64,000 nt of DNA, from positions 14,675,545 to 14,739,544 of the forward strand of contig CM039506.1 of assembly GCA_022432975.1 (NCBI GenBank), in the 5' to 3' direction. This document shows positions 49,571 to 61,018 of this stretch, in pieces. This DNA is from Begonia masoniana. Its lineage: Eukaryota; Streptophyta; Magnoliopsida; Cucurbitales; Begoniaceae. The notes beneath the pieces were generated by a model. That model worked only from the letters and a program-made list of their open reading frames with translations, was not told the DNA's origin and did not search any database. Every line of letters starts with the position of its first letter. Within the stretch, counting starts at the first letter, position 1. The translations under genes were made by a program, and so were the position numbers.

Positions 49571-52334
49571 CCACACTACCTAATAGACCAACCTATAGAA
49601 TGAACCCCGAGGAGACCAAGAAACTCCAATATCAAGTTCAAGAATTATTGGATAGAGGATACATACGAGAGTCCATGAGCCTCTGTGCAGTTCCCTCACT
49701 TCTGGTACCCAAGAAAGACGGCACAATGAGGATGTGTGTTGATAGCCGAGCTGTGAATCAAATTACCATAAAATATAGATACCCTATTCCGAGGCTCGAG
49801 GATATGTTAGATGAGCTCAGTGAAGCCTCCGTATTTTCTAAGGTGGACCTTAAGAGTGGTTACCACCAGATAAGAATGAAAGAAGGTGACGAGTGGCCAC
49901 CAGATAAGAATGAAAGAAGGTGACGAGTGGAAGACTGCCTTCAAGACTAAGTACGGGCTTTTTGAGTGGATGATGATGCCCTTCGGGTTATCGAACGCGC
50001 CCAGCACTTTCATGAGACTCATGCACCATGTGCTAAAAAATTTCCTAGGAAAATTTATTGTTGTCTATTTTGACGATATTTTGGTGTATAGTCTAGATTT
50101 TCCACAACATCTCAACCATCTTAGTATACTTTTCCAAGCCCTCCGAAAACCTCAATTATTTGGAAATTTAAGCAAATGCTCATTCGCGCAAGACAAAGTT
50201 TATTTCCTAGGGTTTGTCATTTCTAAAGATGGCATGGAAGCCGATATTGACATGATCAAGGCTATTAAGGATTGGCCTACCCCCAACTCTATAACAGAAG
50301 TACATAGCTTCCATGGTCTGACCTCTTTTTATAGGAGGTTACTACAAGACTTTAGCTCAATAGTCTCACCGCTCACTGATTGCACTAAGAAGGGGAAATA
50401 GTTTACTTGGACCCCGGCTTGCCAAAAGAGCTTTGAGCTAATCAAGGACAAGCTATGCCACTCACCAGTGTTAGCACTCCCCAATTTTAACAAAGTATTT
50501 GAAATTGAGAGTGATGCTTTCGGAGTTGGCATTGGAGCCGTACTCATGCAAGAGGGGAAACCCATTGCGTACTTTAGCGAGAAACTGAAAGGAGCCGTGC
50601 TCAATTACTCCATGTACGATAAAGAATTTTATGCCGTTATTAGAGCATTAGAGCACTAGCAGCATTACCTCTTTTCCCAAGAATTTGTTATTAATACTAA
50701 CCATCAAGCTTTACGATATATCAAGGGTTAACACAAGTTAAACAAGAGGCATGCTAAGTGGGTAGAATTCTTGGAGAGGTTTCTTTACATTCTGAAGTAT
50801 GTGAAAGGAGAAAATAATGTAGTCACTGATGCACTTTCGAGGAAACGCATTCTGCTTACCGAGTTAGGGACTCGATTCTTTGGATTTGAATGGATCAAGC
50901 ATAATTACGAATCTGACCCTGACTTCGGGTCTTATTACATCAAGTGCACGGAAAAGGCCGAAGTAGAATATCGACTTATGGATGGCTATTTATTTAGAGC
51001 GGGCAAGTTATGTATTCTGCAAGGAAGCTTAAGGCAATGTCTCTTAAAAGAAGCCTATTGTGGAGGATTAGCGAGTCATTTCGGGGAGAGAAGACCCTCG
51101 ATATGCTCAAGGAACACTTCTATTGGCCACATATGAAAAGAGATGTGCATCGCTTGGTGGAGACATGCGTCATGTGCAAGAAAGCCAAAAGTAAGGTTCT
51201 ACCACAAGGCTTATATATGCCCTTACCCATTCCCTCGCACCCTTGGACTGACGTTAGTATGGACTTCATTTTGGGATTGCCACGAACTGCTCGTAACAAT
51301 GATTCGATCATGGTGGTTGTGGATCGTTTCTCCAAGATGGCACATTTCATTCCTTGTGCAAAAACAGAAGATATCTTCTCTATAGCTGACCTGTTTTTCA
51401 AAGAAATTGTTTGCCTGCATGGCATACCACATTCCATAGTGTCGGACCAGGACACTAAATTTTTAAGCGTCTTCTAGACCACTTTGTTGAAGAAGTTGGT
51501 GACAAAGCTGTGTTTTAGCACGTCTTTTCACCCCCAAACTGATGGGAAAATGGAAGTAGTTAACCGAACCTTACGCTCCCTCTTACGCAGTATTGTAGGT
51601 AAGAAACTATCCAGTTGGGATGTAGTCCTTCCTAGATTAGAATTTGCTTACAATCGCACCCTTCATTCCACTACTGAGCAATCGCCCTTTGAGGTTGCCT
51701 ATGGGTTTAATCCTTGTACACCGTTGGACCTAGTCCCTTTATCATTTACTGAACTAGCCAACCTATTAGGAGTGAGCAAGGCTGAATTGATATGAAATTA
51801 CATGAGAACGTGCGTCAAGCCATCGAGAAGCGAAATGCGAGCGTGGACAAACGAGTAAACAAAGGATGAAAAGAAGTTATCTTCAACGAAGGAGATTTGG
51901 TTTGGTTGCACCTATGAAAAGATAGATTCCCCGACAAAAAGAAATCTAAGCTTCTTCCTCGTGCAGATGTACCCTTCAAGGTGTTGTAGTGAATCAATAA
52001 CAACGCTTATAAGATTGAACTGCCTGGAGATTACGGAGTATTGGCAACATTCAATGTCATGGACTTATCACCCTATATAACTGATGAAGAAAACTCCGAG
52101 AGGCCTGAATTAAAGGATTTGAGGTCAAATCTTCAATCACCTGGGGACGATGTTGTGCCCTGTAGGCCCATTACACGATCTCAGACCCGAGTCCACAATT
52201 TAACTAACACACTTGTCTCTTTTGCAGGTCATAGTTTATGTGATGACTTGGAGAACACCATGGACGACTTGAAGTGGGAGATTAAAGCTGGAGATGTTGA
52301 CCAACCAAAGCATCTCATTGTGTGGAAAGACTAA
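49571..52334 (+). pseudogene. Ty3/gypsy relic, copy 2 (RT, RNase H, integrase)
   Basis: Starts inside RT ([12 protein letters not shown]) and is closely related to copy 1. RT has [11 protein letters not shown] and catalytic YFDD ([11 protein letters not shown]). A 34-bp tandem duplication (49863-49896 and 49897-49930) shifts the frame. Stops follow near 50399 (KKGK-stop-FTW) and 50657, with more in RNase H/linker ([21 protein letters not shown]). Integrase continues with [21 protein letters not shown] and [10 protein letters not shown], with a stop near 51476. The end has RPITRSQTR and a tail to LIVWKD-stop at 52334. gag and protease are absent. Confidence 0.88.
49863..49930 (+). repeat. 34-bp tandem duplication inside RT of copy 2
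   Basis: Two identical adjacent 34-bp copies starting ccaccagataagaatg. The length is not a multiple of three and breaks the RT frame. Confidence 0.92.
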
Positions 52335-52453
52335 AGAGGCACTTTAATGCTCACATGAGAATTTGTCTTTCCGAGCTTTGATATTTGTAGCTTTTTTAAA
52401 ATTTCGAACTTATTGGCAAACGTCGGCCTTCTTGTTTAAACTTATTAGATGAA

Positions 52454-53091
52454 TGTTAGAATTAGATGAATGTTTGGATTAGTTGGTGGCTTGGTTTATG
52501 CTTTGGCCCATTGAAGTGAAGACATGGCTCAAGCCCAAATGAAGGTCCATCATCCCCTCCAAGCCCAAGCCCAAGCCCAAGCCCAACCATTAGGTCTATA
52601 TATTCATGGCATTGGTGTTTGTAACTTTTTTGGATGATTTTTATGAGCACTCACGGATTTCTCTCTCAATAGAAGAAGCTTGGAGCAAGGAGCTTCCAAG
52701 GTAAGCTCGGTTGACAACAACTAAGGGGTTGCGCCCCCGAAACTGATCTTCAAGCTTGGTAGCTTGTAAGAATGGATTTTCCATCTTCTTCTCCATTCTT
52801 TTGAGAGTGGAAAGCAGCAAGAAGTGGCTTTAATCGATTCCTTGAATCGAGTTCTCTTCCTTGGAAGAAAACTCTTACCAAAAGCTCCATTGAAACACTC
52901 ATTGGCCGATTCTCAAAAACAGTCCATAAATCCTTCATCTCAACGAATCTGGACCACGCTTTTCACAAGCACATATCTCACTCACTTCACAAGACTCACC
53001 TAAAATTTCGTTAAATTTCGAGCACGTTTGTTATTTTGTTTGCATTATTTCTTCTTGGATTTGTCAGTTTTGTGTCACCCGGGAACTAACA
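52454..53091 (+). repeat. Candidate 3' LTR of gypsy copy 2
   Basis: 638 bp from TGTTAGAATT to GGAACTAACA, directly downstream of the copy-2 pol end, with a short (aagccc)n run near 52560-52585 and leader-like text around 52680-52740. No clear polypurine tract precedes it and no partner LTR is in the window, so the boundaries rest only on the termini. Confidence 0.5.
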
Positions 53092-53153
53092 GTCTTCTTC
53101 GAGTTCTTGAGTCCTATTTGCAGGTCGGAGCTCGACAGTTAGACCTAGTGTCA

Positions 53154-54062
53154 CAGGTAATGGTGGATTATTTCTTTGCTCAAATGACTAAAGAATTCGA
53201 GATGAGTATAGTAGTAGAACTCAGTTATTTCCTTGGACTTCAGATTAAGCAAGGAAAAGATGGTATCTTTATTTCTCAAACCAAGTATGCCAAGAATTTG
53301 CTGAAACGTTTTAAATTGGAGAATGCTCGCCCTAGGAGAACATCGATTGGTACGGATGAGAAGCTTTCCAAAAATGAGAAAGAAATTTATGTTGATGCTC
53401 ATTTATATAGGAGTATAACTGACAGTCTCTTATATCTAACTGCTAGCAGGCCGAATATTTGTTACAGTGTGGGTTTATGTGCTCAGTATCAAGCAAATCC
53501 ACGAGAGTCACACCTAGTGTCGGTGAAACGAATTCTCAAATATATTAGCTGGACAACTAACTATGGGATCTGATATTCATTCGATGCAAATGCCAATTTA
53601 GTTGGTTATTGTGATGCTGACTGGGCTAGGAGTTTAGATGAACGGAAAAGTACTTTCGGTGGATGTTTCTATTTGGGAAACAACTTAGTATCCTGGATTA
53701 GCAAGAAGCAAAACTCAATTTCTTTGTCTACGGCCGAGGCAGAATATATTGCAATTGGTAGTAGCTTTACTCAGCTTCTCTGGATGAATCAAATGTTGAA
53801 AGACTACGGTGTCACACAAGATGTCATGACACTCTATTGTGACAACTTGAGTGCTATCAATATTTTCAAGAATCCGGTTCAACATTCTCGAACAAAGCAT
53901 ATTGATATTTGACATCATTTCATTTGATCCCTTTTAGAAGACAAAATCATTATCTTTGAGCATGTGGTAACGGAAAAGAAAATTACCGATATATTTATCA
54001 AGGCTTTGGATGGTGTAAGATTTGAAGAGCTAAGGTCTGCCCTAAACCTCTGTGTCATGTGA
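53154..54062 (+). pseudogene. copia RT C-terminus and RNase H
   Basis: Encodes the end of RT (MTKEFEMSIVVELSYFLGLQI, QTKYAKNLLKRF, ASRPNICYSVG) and RNase H (GYCDADWARSLDERKST, STAEAEYIAIGSSFTQLLWM, CDNLSAINIFKNP). In-frame stops occur at 53571-53573 and near 53911, and at least one further stop before the C-terminal VMT-like end (LNLCVM-stop near 54062). Confidence 0.88.
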
Positions 54063-54561
54063 AGAAATTTCTTTCAGCTGTAAGTGTTTATTTACTTTCA
54101 TAATAATAATAATAAAAATTCCCGCCACCTGTTTTAGGCGATTTCCTCTATTGCTAATAGTTTTTTTAAGCTATTGGTCTACCACACCTTGCATGACACA
54201 AAAATTTTAGCTATCTCTATGGAAATTGGAAGTTAATCTCTTTTTAGAGAGATATTTATAGGATTTTATTCTATTTTCTCTTTGGATTAATTTTCTAAAT
54301 TGAGTGGGATTTTCAATTTATTTGGGGCTTCTGATTGGGTTTTATTCCCAATGTAAAGAACTTTGGATTTATTTTCTAAATTTTATGGGAAGTAGGAGAT
54401 ATTCTTGGAACTTGAAGAAATATTTATGGGATTTTAAATAAGGATTTATGGTTTATTTCCATAAAACTCACACGGCTCTTTCTCTTTCCCCGCCAGTCGA
54501 GGATTTACGATTCTCTCATTTTTTTCAAAAAAATTAGGGATTTCTGATTTCTGCTTCATCC

Positions 54562-56595
54562 ATGGTGATTATTGAAGAAGCCCATGTAAATGAGATTCCT
54601 AAGTCAAATACAAAAAGAGATTCGAGTAAAGAGTTCTCGAATTCAAAAATGGTGCTTGCAAAGTTTGTAATGCCGACTCTTAAGGACAAGTCACTTGTCT
54701 TCAAGGATGACTTTTCAAAAACTGCCATGGATACTGTTCCCATTTGGCAAATGTATTCTTTCGGTGTGAAAAGACAATTCAGTCGATCAATTGGTGATCG
54801 ATTCAAAACCAGTGTCGCTCTCCCTAAGGCACCTGACACTTCTAGGATTTCTCGAGCCTCAAAGGGAAAGAGAACTTAATCAAAGAAAGACATTTCCTCA
54901 GATGAAGCTTAGTCCCAGTGAAGAAGAGATTGAAATAAATTCTTTCGATGATGAAATTGAAAAGATTCAAGTTGCAAAGCCTTCCAAGACTCTCAGTTCT
55001 AAGTCCAAGAAAGCAATTCCAACCCCTGTTTCTATGAAAACTTCAAAGTCCAAACACAAGAAGTTAAACACAAGTCCTGCATCAAGATGCTCCACTCGCT
55101 CTCATTCCATGTCACTGGCGAAGTCAAGCACCAAAACAAGTAAGCCGTCAGCTCACATTGTAGTAGAGTATTTTAAATCTGATTATCATGCTAGCCTTTG
55201 GGATAGAGTATCTCAGAGAAATATTTGGTGTGAAAGAAATATCCATCAAGGAGATTTTAAAGATTGTAAAAGTATTTTGAATCTTCTTACTTGTCAAAAT
55301 CTAGAGAAGACTTTCAATGGACTGAAACCTTTTGTGTGGAAAATTGTCCTAGAATTTTACTGTAATTTAGACTCGGAGGTGAAAAATTTTGAGCATCCAA
55401 ATTATGGGCATGTGTATGTAAGAGGAAAGTTATTTGAATTCTCCCCGTTTGTGATAAGTATATACTTAGGTTGTCACTGGACTAATCTTGTAGAGTTTAC
55501 TCCCGATTTTAGCAAGATTATTGTTGATATCATAGGAGGTGTCAGACGTGTTTGGCCTTGTGGCAAAAACTTCCCTGCTTCACAACTTACAGTGAAATAT
55601 GTCATTCTGCACAAACTTGCCATGAGAAACTGGTTACCTACTTCTCATGGAATAGGGTGAAAAAATCAATGGCAGTTTTATTGTACAAAATCACAAACTC
55701 TATTGTATTTGACATTGGACAATTTATTTTTGACCAAATTGTAAATCATGCAGACAGCAAGAATAAAATGTTAGCTCTTCCATTTCCTGCTTCACAACTT
55801 ATGTTGAAACATGTCATTTTGCACAAAATTGTCATGATAAACTTGTTATCTACTTCTTATGGAACAGGGCTAAACAAATCAATGGCAGTTTTATTGTACA
55901 AAATCAAAAACTCTATTGTATTTGACATTGGACAATTTATTTTTGACCAAATTCTAAAGCATGTAGACGACAAGAATGAAAGGTTAGCTCTTCCATTTCC
56001 TGCTTCACAACTTACGGTGAAATATGTCATTCTGCACAAAATTGCCATGAGAAACTGGTTACCTACTTCTCATGGAACAGGGGTGAACAAATCAATTGTA
56101 GTTTTATTGTACAAAATCAGAAACTCTATTATATTTGACATTGAACAATTTATTTTTGGCCAAATTGTAAAGCATGCAGACGGTAAGAATGAAAAGTTAG
56201 CTCTTCCATTTCCTTGTTTAATTTATGGTATTTTAACGTCTCAACATACTGTGAATCGGGATAAAGAAGTTGCTTTTAAAGATAAGGAGGTAATCAAGAT
56301 TAGTTATAAGCTTATAAAAGGAAAGCATATAAATGATCTAGAAGAGTGTTCCAACTTCTTACAACATCTCTGACTCTGCTCTACTGCCTCGCTCCATCAA
56401 AATAAATGAAGATGAACTAAAGTCTTGAATGAACAACAAGCTCTCATTGACAAGAGGAAGTCAGTACTTACCGGGTTACTTGATGATTTTGTTGGAATAA
56501 GGTCGGCTAAAGTTGAAGCAGAACTTGTTTTCAAGGAAAAGAAAACCGATAATCTGGAGGAATGTGTTAAAGAAGCGATATTGCTGAACAATTAG
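54562..56595 (+). pseudogene. env-position ORF (putative plant transposon protein domain), broken and internally triplicated
   Basis: Starts MVIIEEAHVNEIPKS at 54562; the frame changes around 54790-54880. A Lys/Ser-rich region (SKTLSSKSKKA) precedes a domain with VYVRGKLFEFSPFVISIYLGC and LTVKYVILHKLAMRNW, which I recognise as the 'putative plant transposon protein' domain found downstream of pol in many plant retroelements. The segment from PASQL to about KLAL occurs three times in tandem (55574, 55786, 55999). The first unit is 212 bp and the others about 213, so the first junction shifts the frame (TGA near 55660). A coiled C-terminal stretch follows to 56595. Function unknown. Confidence 0.7.
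55574..56211 (+). repeat. Three tandem copies of a ~213-bp coding segment
   Basis: Units start at 55574, 55786 and 55999, each opening cctgcttcacaactta and coding PASQLTVKYVILHKIAMRN-like text. The units differ by scattered substitutions, so the duplications are not the youngest events here. Confidence 0.88.
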
Positions 56596-56989
56596 TTATT
56601 TCACCTAATGTCACTGGAGATGTCATTGGAGTGGCAGAACAGGTTGCTCCTATTTCTGATAATGAAGATGTAATTGTTCAAGATAAAGATATTAGTGTGG
56701 ATATGCCAGCAGCTCCAATAGGGTTGGTTTCTCGAGATGATGACTCTGCTTTTATAATTATTATGGTTTTTCTATGAATAGTTAAAATAATATTTTTGAT
56801 TGTTGGATATTTTCTATACCCTTTTGTCCTTTTGTGGCAAAAAGGGGGAGTATTTGTGCTATTTGCTTGCATATGGTAGTTTTGTGCAATATTTTTTGTA
56901 AGTTCCTGTTCAGGGGGAGCTTAGTCAAACTTACCTCCAGCATGCATGGGGAGTTTTGAATTTTGTCAAAAAATGCCAAATGAGGAGAT

Positions 56990-58056
56990 TGTAAATGCTA
57001 AATATTGATTGACATTGATTTTTTTTGCAATGGGCATTTAAGGAAGTTTATACTTTATTCTATATTCAGCAAAATAATATTTGGCATGTTGTTACTTGGA
57101 GAGCAAGTTATCACAATATTATAGGAAGTTATTATTTTGGAAAGCTAATTTGAAGATTGTGATTTTGTTAAGCTAGATTATGGCAAGATGCGTGATCAGA
57201 TTTGTTCCAGATTCATTGCCAATGTTTTTTCCTGATTTGTGGATCGGATTTTCCATAAATGGCACAATTGATGTCACAGATCCGAATTTCATGGATTCGG
57301 TTTCCTTCTTCTGTGCGTTTTTCTTTGGATAAAATATTTAAAACAAAAACAGAAAGATTTATTGCAAACGATATTTAAGCATTCTTCTCTCACAAAATGT
57401 GTGCACGCGGATTATTATTCTTCTCCAAAATTTCTCGTGCCGCAAGTTTTTCTTTCTCTCCCTAATGCTTTTGCGTATGGGTTTGTGATTATTCATTCTG
57501 TTTATTGAATGAATGTTTACACACTCTGTGTATGGTTGTAATTCATTGTTATCTGAGTGTGTGGATTGATTGCATCCGACGACAACAAATGATGTTACAA
57601 ATGGTGTAAAAGGTGTAGTGCTTGTGATCTTCATTTAAAGCTCAGTCTCGGGAGGAGGCTGGCAAGAACTTGGGAGGAGTTCTGATCGTGGGCAATGAGA
57701 TCTTGCCATACACGGATTTTGGGAGGAGTCATCATTGACAAGGGAATCTTATCACATTTTGATTCCGAGAGGGATCGATCTCAAGACGAGGGGAACTCGC
57801 AAAAATAGATTCACTGGGGAATTTAGTTTGAGGCGGCGACAAAGAAAAGAGGGAGTCTTACTTTGTGTTAGACTGAGTGTCTTGTAACTTTGTAAACTCT
57901 GTGAATTATTTTTTAAATCTGGGCGTGGCCCCGCAGACGTAGGCAATTGCCAAACTGCGTTATCAACTTTATGTCTCTTTACTTTTCGCATTTTTATATT
58001 GTCCATTATCGCTTTTATTATCGGTGTCTCACCTAGTGTTCTAACCCACTAGGACA
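56990..58056 (+). repeat. Candidate 3' LTR of the SIRE-like element
   Basis: Starts tgtaaatgctaaatattg after a purine-rich gaggagatt and ends near ccactaggaca at 58056, about 1.07 kb, the size usual for this lineage. Towards its end it contains the ggccccgcagacgtaggc and ccaaactgcg block typical of copia LTRs. No partner LTR is present. Confidence 0.6.
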
Positions 58057-58057
58057 C

Positions 58058-58359
58058 TGTAGCACCCGGTCCCATTAAACCAAATTTAATTTATCAAACT
58101 ATGGTGTGCTAATTTTATGAAGAATTAGAAGAAAAAGGTGATTAGGTTAGTTAAAGTCTATTCAAGGGCAAAAGGGTAAATAGAAATTAAAAGTGGATAA
58201 CGTATTTAAGGAAAGAGAATTTGGGGTTAAATGCACTGTAGCCGCCACCATTCTGATTATCTTTTTCTCTCGGCCAACAGCTCTTCAGCAGACTCCCTCT
58301 AGGCGATTTTCCCTCCGATTTCAACCAACCAAGGTGAGTTTTGATTCAACTGCTTGCTA
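58058..58359 (+). repeat. LTR fragment of a Tekay-like element, interrupted
   Basis: Starts tgtagcacccggtccc, like the Tekay-type LTR start at 8430, and includes caaccaaccaaggtgag, resembling the LTR text near 8780. It is cut at 58360 by the start of the minus-strand gypsy element. Its continuation would lie beyond the right edge of the window. Confidence 0.55.
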
Positions 58360-60978
58360 TGTAACAACCCTAAAACTGTACCCGTATTTCCCCGTATTAT
58401 TTTTTTTTTTAACTTTAAAACTTGACGTTAAGCAGAATTGAAATCGAAACCGAAACCGGAATCGAAATCAAAATTCGTTTGGTAAATCATTTAAAATATA
58501 AACTAAAACTATTTAATAAAACTTCAAAACATTTAATAAAAACATTTAAAAACCACGCAGAAGAAAGGGGGCAAAACTGTCCAGGCCCTGAAATTAGAGG
58601 CAGCGACCAGTGCAGCAGCGACTGGTCGCTGCATCGCTGCGCCGAGGCAGCGATCGATCTCTGCGCTGCAGCAGAGATCGATCGTTTCATTGCTTCATAG
58701 CACCAGCGATCGATCTCTGCTGCAGAGCAGAGATCGATCGCTGCAGCTTTACAAGCAAGCAGCGATCGATCTCTGCTCTGCAGCAGAGATCGATCGCTGC
58801 ACACAATGCAGCGATCCCCTCCTTCAAACACTCCAACACTTCATCGACAATTCTCCTCAACACTTCATGCTTCACAAACACATCAATTAGCTCTCTGGAA
58901 ATCTGAATTCCAGAGAGCAAAATCCTATTACATCACGCCTATACTCACAACAACGTTTCAAAATTTCAAACTTTCATCTCTATGGAATCCGATTCCAGAG
59001 AGTAACCCCTTTTACAATTCTCTTCCACTTGCAGCGGACTTTACGAAGTCCAACTGCGTGGATAGCTCTAAAAACCGATCTATCCGTAACAACCTACAAA
59101 CAACATTTCAAAATATTTTCATTTAACTTAAACATTTAAACCAAAACATTTTATAACGTTTATCAAAACTGGTTAAACCAAAGCGTTATCTAATCCCTAT
59201 CCAGATCCAAACAACCTAAATATTCTATACAATTATCAGATCAAAATATCCCAAAATAACCCCAGAGTCCATACATACATCCCCACGGGTCATATCGCGC
59301 CTCGACTACTCAGCGCACTCCCACGGCCATCATCCATCAGCTGCCACCTACGTCAGGAGGAGGAACATCGTCCTCACCTGGCTCGATGTCACCAAAGATA
59401 TCACCTACACCATACAGACACCTATGAGATAATTAAATCTCAGTAAGCTACGTAAATGCAGATGCATGCGTGCAGATGTCATTCAGAAAACATGCATGAC
59501 AGATTCAGATTACAGATTCATTACGTCGCAGACAGACAGATTGTCACCGAGACCTCGACCCACTAAATGGAGAGGGCCTATCCAGCGGTCGGACTACCCT
59601 TTCCACCTAGAGGTGGGGGGGTACACGCTTGCAACACGCACAGCCGTGCCTGAGCCCCATCTCGCATGACCAGATACAGACAGATTACATTCATTCATTA
59701 CAGAGGTTCGTTCATTTTCTTAAAATACATGCAGAAATTCGTTTTCATGACCTTTGAAATACGTGATGCATGAACAGATATGTGCATAATATAACCGTGC
59801 GATAAACAAACAACGTGCATACCATCAAGACCGAAATTAAACTAACCTACAACAATTTAAACCTAACTACCCAACCAAAGCGAATTTAAAGCAAACATCT
59901 CTTCAGGGATCCTCGATACGACATCGAAGTATGGTGTAGACCAATTGGTCAGAGTAAGTCACGAAGACTTACCTTGGGCGCGCAGAATCTCAATCTTCGT
60001 CCACGGGAGTCGTGTGTCTGAGGAAAACACGATATCCACCGTTAAAACCAATTTCAATTATAAACGTTCAAATTATAAAATCCTTAACTAATGAATTTCC
60101 TAAATTCCAACTTAGCTAATCAAAGCATTTAGAACGTCAATTAAGGCTCGATAATCCGAAATCTCGATTAACGAGTTTTTCTCAAAAACCCAGAAATTTA
60201 CCAATTTTTAACTTTTTCACAAATTGATTTTTCTTCGTCCAATAACGTCAAATACGTTCAATACATACTTAATCACGGCTAACCTATTAATTACGAGCCC
60301 TAATTCGACATTTTTATCGAAACCCTAATCGAAACCCTAACGTTAAATCGACCTAAAACTTGGAATTTAACGCTCAAAGACCGAAGCTACTTACCGAGGG
60401 TAGCGAGAGGAGGAGAAACCGTGAAGGACGGAGGAAGAACGAAGGTCGGACGGAGGTCGGATTTCGTGAGAACGCCGGCGGCCAGAGAGAAGTTTCTTCT
60501 CTGTTCGTGAGCGCCAGAGAGAAAAGAGAGAAGTGAGGAGAAAAAGAGAGATTTGTGTTATTTATTAATTTTGGTTTGCAAATTACCATTTTGCCCTTCT
60601 TACTTAATTCTATTTGTTTCGTCCTTCGTTTCGTTAATCGTCCAACTATTCGACATTTCCAAATTTCCATATTTTACCAATAAGTCCAACTTATTATTAG
60701 AGATTTATTAAGACTGTCCGTTCGCAATTCGGACCTCATTTACTATTTTTATTAAAATGTTCTTTACATTACGATAAACGTATTTACTCGGAATATAGCG
60801 TTTAATCTCCGAAAATTCCCAGAATTTCCTCAAAATTCTTATTATTTGTTATGATCATAATGACGCTTTCCGTTTGCGAAACTGATTGATTTGACGTATT
60901 TACGAAAAATACCATGAAATAATGAAATAATAATATAATATAATATATTCAAAAAGTCCGTACAAGCCGGATATTACA
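58360..60978 (-). repeat. 3' LTR of the minus-strand gypsy element
   Basis: 2619 bp, tgtaacaaccc...ggatattaca on the plus strand, abutting the polypurine tract. It shares several long blocks with 12295-14790. Confidence 0.88.
58600..58800. other. Hairpin island in the minus-strand gypsy LTR
   Basis: Consecutive perfect inverted repeats: 58600-58611/58621-58632 (GCAGCGACCAGT), 58651-58664/58671-58684 (CGATCGATCTCTGC), 58704-58721/58726-58743 (CAGCGATCGATCTCTGCT) and 58759-58777/58782-58800 (arm of 19). Another lies at 58891-58900/58908-58917 (CTCTCTGGAA). The island begins 240 bp from the LTR end, the same place as in the solo LTR at 12513-12659, but the arms are unrelated. The GATCGATC-containing arms are shared among three of its hairpins. 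Confidence 0.9.
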
Positions 60979-60990
60979 TTCCACCCTCCT
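60979..60990 (-). promoter_or_regulatory. Polypurine tract of the minus-strand gypsy element
   Basis: Minus strand aggagggtggaa directly before the 3' LTR; nearly the same as the tract of the Tekay-type element at 18019-18031. Confidence 0.85.
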
Positions 60991-61018
60991 TATTCAGAAT
61001 TTTGTCCACAAAATTAAA

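Larger units (their letters stand above)
53092..58056 (+). mobile_element. 5'-truncated SIRE/Maximus-like copia element with env-position ORF
   Basis: The order is RT C-terminus and RNase H (53092-54062), an additional ORF region (54562-56595), a purine-rich aaaaagggggag (about 56838-56849) and a candidate 3' LTR (56990-58056). A gene between RNase H and the 3' LTR is characteristic of the SIRE/Maximus copia lineage. The 5' LTR, gag, protease, integrase and most of RT are missing; the truncation point coincides with the end of the LTR at 53091. Confidence 0.7.

Noticed and set aside
58193..58441. Short frame crossing 58360
   Set aside because: It runs from one LTR fragment into another element and so is a chance junction frame.
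58487..58906. Several overlapping frames with repeated AAIDLC or SDRSLLQSRD residues
   Set aside because: They are translations of the hairpin island on both strands, not protein repeats.
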